64,000 nt of DNA, from the NCBI GenBank assembly GCA_041740995.1, contig JBGSKY010000332.1, forward strand, positions 1-64,000, read 5' to 3'. Positions 58,818-64,000 of the stretch are shown here, piece after piece. A program made the position numbers and the translations under genes. Origin of the DNA: JBGSKY01 sp041740995 (GTDB lineage: Bacteria > Planctomycetota > Planctomycetia > Pirellulales > Pirellulaceae). The notes below the pieces were generated by a model. That model made no database searches. It worked only from the letters and a program-made list of their open reading frames with translations, and was not told the DNA's origin. How positions within the stretch are numbered: position 1 is the stretch's first letter; the number at the start of each line of letters is the position of its first letter.

Positions 58818-61474
58818 GGGCTGCTCTTCAAATGCAGTAAAAAAGTTTCCAAGCGGTGTGGATGAATGGAAAGCTCAGCGGCATCGGCCACCGGTTCAAT
58901 ATCTTCGATTGGTGTTTCGATATGCGTCACTCTCTGCACGCCGCTGACGCCGCCGTCCACTGCGATAGTTGTTGCGGCTGCTTGCATAGACTGATTCCAG
59001 ACACGTGCAACGATTCCGTCTGTGATTCCTGATTCGCTTGGCTTTAGCGCCCATAACACGACATTGGGGTTGCTCACCGTAAGCAAAGAAAATTCTTTCT
59101 CTGTATATTGATCGCCACCCTTGCTGATGATCTCACCGGTGACGAAAGGGTTCTGGTGCTCCAGTGAAAACTTCATCGCTTGCGCTTGGTCGTAACCGTC
59201 GTGCGGTTGTAAAGCGAAACGTTGCAAGAAATACGAAGCACCGTTTTGACCGCGAATACCCAGCGAACTGCCATCGACTTGGCCGCCAGCGAGTACTTGA
59301 ATTTGCGGTGTGGTCGTGTCCAGGGTCGTTAGTGTGCTGCGTCCGAGTTTCGCGAACGCAAGGTCCGTATTGGAAAGCGTTACGCCAAAACCATCGCCTG
59401 AAATATCGGCGAAATGGTTCAACGTTAGATAGTCATAGCGCGCGTGAGTATCGGCATAGTCGCCGCCAGCGGACTTCAGCCGATTGAGATTCACTGTTCC
59501 GACTTCCTCGGTATGAACCTGCGGATTGTCGATCGAAAATCCAAACGCCCAGTGACGCACGTTGGAAAAGTTTTCCGTCAGCTCGTTACGAATATCGATT
59601 CGCTTGGAATCGCGATAGACGGTGATTGAAGTGGTGTGTGCCAGTCCCGCTTCACTGCGAGCGCGAATGGTTACTGAAACAGGACCGACGTTCTCGACCT
59701 TAATTGGTTCTCCGTCGTTGGAGTTGGCCGCGAAATCGTTGACCAGCAGACCGTCTATTTCGGCTACAAATTCTCGTCCACTTGCTAAATCAATCAAACT
59801 TTGAATTGCTCCGTCTTTTGCGATAGTCAACTTGATTTTGCCGTTATCGAGCACGTTATTATGCATCTTCGCAGCCGCGTCGGTTAGCGAACTTTGTCGT
59901 CCCGGCCCAGTTGCGATTTCGAACACTTTGTAACCCGCGGACGGGACCTCGCTGGCTAAGATGCGAAGATGCGGCGCACCGCTTAGTTTGACCAATTGAA
60001 ATGGCACTTCGTTGCCGGAAGCTAAGTCGATGACATGCACGTTTGCCGAACCGTTGTAAGCGAAGTCGGCATAATCGGTGCGAGGCCAGCCGAGCGGATT
60101 GAGCACAAAGAAACGTTTTGCTCCGTCAGGACGCGGAATCATGCCACCAAGCCGAATGATCGCTTCACCGTAGACCGAGTTGACGTAGTATTCAATGTTG
60201 CTGGCTACTTGCTCCTGCCAACTGGCCCGTTGCTGTCGCGAGATGGGACCATCAGCGGTCCAGTTGTGTTCCCAAAACAAACCAAGGTCGATAAACGCTC
60301 GATCGCGCGCGGACTCGTGGCGTCTCATGAAGTCAGGATACTTTAAGCTGACCAACGTCGACAACAATTCAGCGGCGCGAAGTTTTTCAACAGCACGACG
60401 TACCCGCGCACTGGTCTCCGACATGGATGCTGAATACAAGTCCCACTCGTTTCCGTAGGTCACACAATGACTATCGAGCGTCTGGCCATAGTGACTTTCA
60501 AAGTCATGAAAGAAATCGGCTTCGTTGGACACGATGACTTGTCGGGAAGCATTCGATTCCTGCTCTGCGATTATGTAAAAGTGATCGCAATACGGCGAGG
60601 AAATTACCTTTTGCAATCCTGGAACTCCGGGCACCGTTGGCGGAGGCGTGATCCCGGTCTTACGAGCCAAGTCGTCACCGCCAAACCCGAACACTCCGAT
60701 GGCTTTATAGGGATCGTTCGATTGAGGATCGATATAACGTTTCAAAAACCCAGGATCACTGTCGACCCAGTTGATGGCTGCCGACGGATATCCTGCTTCC
60801 CAGTACCCCCCGATACTGCCGACCAGCGAATACCATTTCATCAGAATGCGCTGGCCATCGTGCCCGGTATACCAGTAGATCTCGCGGTCACGTTTTGCGA
60901 GTTGTTCTTTCGGCAGCTTCGTGGCACATCCGCAAACACCACGCCAACTATATTTCGCACCTGAGCCAGCGAATAAAGACGCAAGACCCAGCGGTAAGGT
61001 CTGGTTTTCCATCGCGGTGGCGAGTTCAAATCGCAGATCATGTTTTCGTTCGATGCGACCGGCATAGTAAAGCCCACGCAATACCGCTTCGGTCGGCTGG
61101 CCGCCGTAGCAGGATACCAGTGGATTCAGCGGAACGCTGATCGTTCCGTCCTTGATCGCTTGAATCAACTTCGCAAACTCGGCATCACTCTTGCGGTGTT
61201 CGTAGTTCCACATCCAATAGCTGCCGTCGGCATTAAATCGATTGCGATACGGAGCTGGATTGTTTTTCGTTTCTTCCGCCAATCGCAAATGATGATCGAG
61301 CATCTCGACGAACACGTTGGCATAGGTATCAGCATCCGCCGTCCACATAAAATCCGTATGATCGTCGTTGGCGATGTAGATGCGTTTGGGGGTCTCTTGA
61401 GCGACGACGTGTCCGCAGGCGAACATTGCGCAGATCAGCATCATCCAAAAACTTAGGCGATGGAGAGAGCTCAT
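58814..61474 (-). CDS. Secreted GH38-like alpha-mannosidase
   Basis: An 886-residue protein with a signal peptide (about 1-25). IYIANDDHTDFMW carries the GH38 zinc-ligand pair His39 and Asp41. The N-terminal (beta/alpha) catalytic part runs to about 330, including FELATAMENQTLPLGLASLFAGSG and GQRILMKWYSLVG. A three-helix region and the large beta-sandwich C-terminus typical of GH38 follow (IRNELTENFSNVRHWAFGFSID). GH38 enzymes release alpha-mannose, here from an exported or periplasmic substrate. The gene overlaps the beta-helix gene end and the SIS gene start, each by 4 bases. The divergent sequence leaves the exact linkage open. Confidence 0.86.
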   Translation of the reverse strand: MSSLHRLSFWMMLICAMFACGHVVAQETPKRIYIANDDHTDFMWTADADTYANVFVEMLDHHLRLAEETKNNPAPYRNRFNADGSYWMWNYEHRKSDAEFAKLIQAIKDGTISVPLNPLVSCYGGQPTEAVLRGLYYAGRIERKHDLRFELATAMENQTLPLGLASLFAGSGAKYSWRGVCGCATKLPKEQLAKRDREIYWYTGHDGQRILMKWYSLVGSIGGYWEAGYPSAAINWVDSDPGFLKRYIDPQSNDPYKAIGVFGFGGDDLARKTGITPPPTVPGVPGLQKVISSPYCDHFYIIAEQESNASRQVIVSNEADFFHDFESHYGQTLDSHCVTYGNEWDLYSASMSETSARVRRAVEKLRAAELLSTLVSLKYPDFMRRHESARDRAFIDLGLFWEHNWTADGPISRQQRASWQEQVASNIEYYVNSVYGEAIIRLGGMIPRPDGAKRFFVLNPLGWPRTDYADFAYNGSANVHVIDLASGNEVPFQLVKLSGAPHLRILASEVPSAGYKVFEIATGPGRQSSLTDAAAKMHNNVLDNGKIKLTIAKDGAIQSLIDLASGREFVAEIDGLLVNDFAANSNDGEPIKVENVGPVSVTIRARSEAGLAHTTSITVYRDSKRIDIRNELTENFSNVRHWAFGFSIDNPQVHTEEVGTVNLNRLKSAGGDYADTHARYDYLTLNHFADISGDGFGVTLSNTDLAFAKLGRSTLTTLDTTTPQIQVLAGGQVDGSSLGIRGQNGASYFLQRFALQPHDGYDQAQAMKFSLEHQNPFVTGEIISKGGDQYTEKEFSLLTVSNPNVVLWALKPSESGITDGIVARVWNQSMQAAATTIAVDGGVSGVQRVTHIETPIEDIEPVADAAELSIHPHRLETFLLHLKSSP

Positions 61475-63405
61475 TTTCCAGACGCCCCCAAATCGACCTC
61501 GTTTGCCGATGGTCTGAATTGACCAAAGACATCGACCAGCGGCGTGAGGGAATCTCGAATGCCGGCACCGATCGCTGGACTGTCGGGCCGGAGTCGAAAA
61601 TCGGCTTCCGCAGGATCGTCGCCTGGATTGACAAATTGTGGGTCGGCATCAATATCGCCAGCACCAGAGATATGCGGATTCACGCCGCCCCAATACAAGT
61701 TATTTAGCCGGACGATATCCGCAGTGTTCTTATCCGGTCGTCCAACCATCCAAGTGTCGAGTGGTCGGTCCGGTTGCGCGACGATGATATTGTTGATCAA
61801 TCGAACATCGCGGCAACGTTCGAAACCGATCTGTCCCCATTTGAGTTCTGGCGTTGTACCGTTGTGATAGACCGTATTGTTCACCAAGTCCATTCGGTGA
61901 TTGGCCCACATTTGTATGCCGCCACCACCGTTGTTGAAGACTAGATTGTTCTGCACCAACGTCCGACCCGCGTAGACGGCCGGCGGCTTTTCAGCATTGG
62001 CATCCAAAATGATTCCGTTGCCATTAAAGAATTTTGTCTTAACCGGCTTACCCCAGGGTTGGTTCATCACGTACAGCCGATTTCCGCTGACACGATTTCC
62101 GGCGATCAACATCTTGTGGACATTTTCAAGGCTGTCAAAATTTGCATAACCCATTACGGATAAACCAGCCGGTGCGTAGCCGGGTGTCGTCCAGCAATTG
62201 TTTTCGATGATGTTTCGTTCGATGTACAACCAATCGCAGTACTCCGCATAGATGCCATCGGCGGTGCAAAACTCGACAACGTTGTCAGCGATGCGAATAT
62301 GGTGCACGATCTCATTCTCCGTTCGCTCGCCGGGATAAGGAGTCGTTCGACCATTTACTTCAATCCCGCGCGAATCGGTGTTTGGCGTAAACTGACCAAG
62401 CTCATCTATGAACTGAGTTCGCGCTGTGTCGCCATTGCCTCGGATGTGTAGTCCACGAACTTCGAGATAGGCCAGTGTCGGCGATCCCTTGTTTTGGATC
62501 ATCGCGATTGCTTTTTGACCGTGAGATGAAAGCGTCGCCTTGTGACCTGGATAGTTTTTTAAAGTGATCCAACCAGTGGGCGTTCCCGGACGAATAAATT
62601 CTGCAACGGCCAACTTCGGAGCTAACTCTTTATCGATCGAGTATGTCCCCTCCATTAGGAGGATAATGTCGCTAGGTTGAGCTTGATCGAGCGCTTTCTG
62701 CGGTGACGCGAACGCGGTCGATTCGCTGCGCCCGTCGTTGTCATCCGAGCCTTCTGGGCTAACGTAAAACGCAGGACTTGAAAACGCGATGTTGTCAATG
62801 CTGAGAGAAATCGATTGCGAACTAGCCTCTCCGTTGAATGAATAGACAGAAAACGACATTTGTAGTAGCGGCGATTTCGGATCGAACTGCCCTTCTCCAG
62901 ACGGGACCATCTGAGAAAGTTCGATCGCAGCTCGCTGATAGAAATTCGACGCGGCAGGATAGACCTTCGTCTTCAGACCACCTGTTCGAATCCGCTTGTT
63001 TGAGAACGATTCAATTTGCACTTCAAAAGGTGCGTTTATCGAAATGGAATGGTCAAAACTGAGAGAGAGCTTGCCCAAGTTCGACTCGGTATTCGAACAT
63101 GGGATCAGGCCAGTCGTAACAGAAGCTGACCAGTCGATCGCTTTGGCCGGTTCAATGACAGCGGCTAATGCGCCTGAGCGATCGGTCGAGTTAAGCTGAT
63201 TGATGGTACCGTTGGATGCGATCGTCGCCGAGACCTTAACATCCGGATCTTTCGAAACAACCGCTGCCCGAATTCCGGGCCAACTGTCTCGGTTTTCGAA
63301 GTCATTGGTCAACAACAATTCGGCTTCTAAGGTGCTTGCGAAGGAAATGATCAGAAGCGTTGCGATGGAGCCAAATACGAAGATACGAATGCGGCGAGCG
63401 ACCAT
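61471..63405 (-). CDS. Secreted right-handed beta-helix protein (carbohydrate-active type)
   Basis: 644 residues from the ATG at 63405, which has GGTGG upstream and starts a signal peptide (MVARRIRIFVFGSIATLLIISFASTLEAE). Longer frames reach 63474 and 63789, but the latter would run antisense through the ROK gene. The N-terminal beta-sandwich (about 28-205) may bind glycan. YVSPEGSDDNDGRSESTAFASPQKALDQAQPSDIILLMEGTYSI is the usual start of parallel beta-helix (DUF1565/lyase-like) proteins. Right-handed helix coils continue to the end (NVVEFCTADGIYAEYCDWLYIERNIIENN, NNIIVAQPDRP). It is first of the five-gene operon and could be a lyase or epimerase; no catalytic set is proven. Confidence 0.85.
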   Translation of the reverse strand: MVARRIRIFVFGSIATLLIISFASTLEAELLLTNDFENRDSWPGIRAAVVSKDPDVKVSATIASNGTINQLNSTDRSGALAAVIEPAKAIDWSASVTTGLIPCSNTESNLGKLSLSFDHSISINAPFEVQIESFSNKRIRTGGLKTKVYPAASNFYQRAAIELSQMVPSGEGQFDPKSPLLQMSFSVYSFNGEASSQSISLSIDNIAFSSPAFYVSPEGSDDNDGRSESTAFASPQKALDQAQPSDIILLMEGTYSIDKELAPKLAVAEFIRPGTPTGWITLKNYPGHKATLSSHGQKAIAMIQNKGSPTLAYLEVRGLHIRGNGDTARTQFIDELGQFTPNTDSRGIEVNGRTTPYPGERTENEIVHHIRIADNVVEFCTADGIYAEYCDWLYIERNIIENNCWTTPGYAPAGLSVMGYANFDSLENVHKMLIAGNRVSGNRLYVMNQPWGKPVKTKFFNGNGIILDANAEKPPAVYAGRTLVQNNLVFNNGGGGIQMWANHRMDLVNNTVYHNGTTPELKWGQIGFERCRDVRLINNIIVAQPDRPLDTWMVGRPDKNTADIVRLNNLYWGGVNPHISGAGDIDADPQFVNPGDDPAEADFRLRPDSPAIGAGIRDSLTPLVDVFGQFRPSANEVDLGASGK

Positions 63406-63570
63406 TCCAATTCCACCCAAGAAACTGCACGATACGAAAAAGCCAATGGCAACCGCTTGCCATTGCTCTCGCATAGTATCTTTCGAAAATGGCCATGTCA
63501 ACGAGATACGAGTGATTTTTATATCTTCAGAGGGACAGACCCATAACGGAATGTTGAGTAACCTGTGATG

Positions 63571-63584
63571 CTCGAAATTTCGAG
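63571..63584. promoter_or_regulatory. Perfect 14-bp palindrome in the divergent promoter region
   Basis: CTCGAAATTTCGAG is a perfect palindrome between the reverse glycan operon (start 63405) and the forward ROK gene (start 63637 or 63646). It differs from the ATTGTATACAAT sites, so a second regulator may act here. Confidence 0.5.
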
Positions 63585-63592
63585 TTTCGGTT

Positions 63593-63622
63593 TTGTGACA
63601 GGTCGATTTTTGCAGGTATATA
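63593..63622 (+). promoter_or_regulatory. Candidate promoter for the ROK gene
   Basis: TTGTGA (63593-63598) and TATATA (63617-63622) are separated by 18 bases. It ends about 15-24 bases before the start codons and lies just after the palindrome at 63571-63584. Confidence 0.4.
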
Positions 63623-63636
63623 AATTTTTTTGACGG

Positions 63637-64000
63637 GTGCTTTACGTGAATAATGCGGTTGGGATTGATATCGGTGGTACGAAAATCGCCATTGCGATGG
63701 TGGATACGTCTGGGGGAATTCTTGCGGTCGATTCTTTCCCAACGGATGCGCCAAGCGGTTGCCAAATAGCGATCGATCGGATCATTCATGGCGTGGAAAA
63801 GGTTATCGCAAAAGCTGGTTTACAGCCGCAAGAATTGATTGGGATCGGGATTGGATGCACCGGCCCTGTCGATCCAAAACGCGGGACAGTCCATAATCCT
63901 TATACTCTTCCCACATGGGATAATTGCGATTTGGTAACGCCCATTGCAACGCATTTCTCAGTTCCGGTTCGGCTTGAAAACGATGCAGATGTGGCCGCAA
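63637..64000 (+). CDS. ROK-family sugar kinase or regulator, N-terminal part (runs off window)
   Basis: The frame opens with GTG at 63637 or GTG at 63646 and continues to the window end without a stop. VGIDIGGTKIAIAMVDTSG is the ROK phosphate-binding motif. IGIGIGCTGPVDPKRGTVHNPYTLPTWDNCDL and LENDADVAA follow at the usual ROK spacing. There is no N-terminal helix-turn-helix, so it is a kinase rather than a NagC/XylR-type repressor. It probably phosphorylates a hexose or N-acetylhexosamine released by the adjacent glycosidases. The zinc-binding Cys cluster typical of ROK lies beyond the window. Confidence 0.92.
   Translation, partial: MLYVNNAVGIDIGGTKIAIAMVDTSGGILAVDSFPTDAPSGCQIAIDRIIHGVEKVIAKAGLQPQELIGIGIGCTGPVDPKRGTVHNPYTLPTWDNCDLVTPIATHFSVPVRLENDADVAA

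Noticed and set aside
63406..63789. N-terminal extension of the beta-helix protein
   Set aside because: It would run antisense through the start of the ROK gene and place the clear signal peptide inside the protein.
1..64000. CRISPR arrays, insertion sequences, prophage or integron
   Set aside because: I saw no regularly spaced direct repeats, transposase or integrase genes, or attachment-site duplications, including next to the tRNA.

Overview
The gene content points to a planctomycete, most likely of the Pirellulales (Rhodopirellula/Blastopirellula-like). The signs are a cytochrome-c-type PSD1 protein (DUF1549/DUF1553) next to a Tat-exported DUF1501 protein, a giant secreted cohesin/cadherin-like protein with the LEPR-type planctomycete N-terminal signature, several WxQWRGP-type PQQ beta-propellers, an HU with a planctomycete-style tail, and base composition close to balanced. 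All identifications were made by reading the translations; no database search was run.

Layout. 1-4.3 kb: tail of a phytanoyl-CoA dioxygenase-like gene, a P450, a DUF4349 lipoprotein, and a reverse operon (4-TM protein, peroxiredoxin-like protein, PQQ propeller). 5.6-10.2 kb: a 1555-residue secreted multidomain protein with an embedded cyclophilin domain. 10.3-21.8 kb: ACT protein, hotdog thioesterase, a three-part ABC-2 system (large membrane protein, ATPase, permease), a double-DUF3467 protein coupled to Maf, a DUF1573 protein, a zinc-ribbon membrane protein and HU. 22-35.8 kb: a run of nine reverse genes centred on ExbB/ExbD, with a TonB-shaped protein, a squalene-cyclase-fold toroid/HEAT protein, a membrane-anchored PQQ propeller, a TPR-fused family-5 solute-binding protein, a secreted unknown and a HAD phosphatase. 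This is the best candidate for a poorly described system. 35.9 kb: tRNA-Phe with a strong terminator. 36.5-41.1 kb: RNB nuclease, phoR, phoU and phoB, with a triple 11-bp-spaced TTAACA Pho-box-like repeat before phoU. 41.2-44.3 kb: GntR/YtrA-type regulator with a palindromic operator, ABC ATPase and membrane partner. 44.5-48.5 kb: PSD1 + DUF1501 pair.

49-64 kb is a catabolic island. It has a GntR/FCD regulator, a LarA-like (DUF2088) protein, a secreted esterase, a paiB gene broken by one in-frame stop, a secreted ADP-ribosylglycohydrolase-fold protein, and a five-gene reverse operon (beta-helix protein, GH38 alpha-mannosidase-like, SIS sugar-phosphate protein, EamA transporter, GH88/105-like hydrolase) diverging from a ROK sugar kinase cut by the window end. 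The same perfect 12-bp palindrome, ATTGTATACAAT, sits before the GntR gene and before the ADP-ribosylglycohydrolase-like gene. This suggests the regulator controls itself and that gene.
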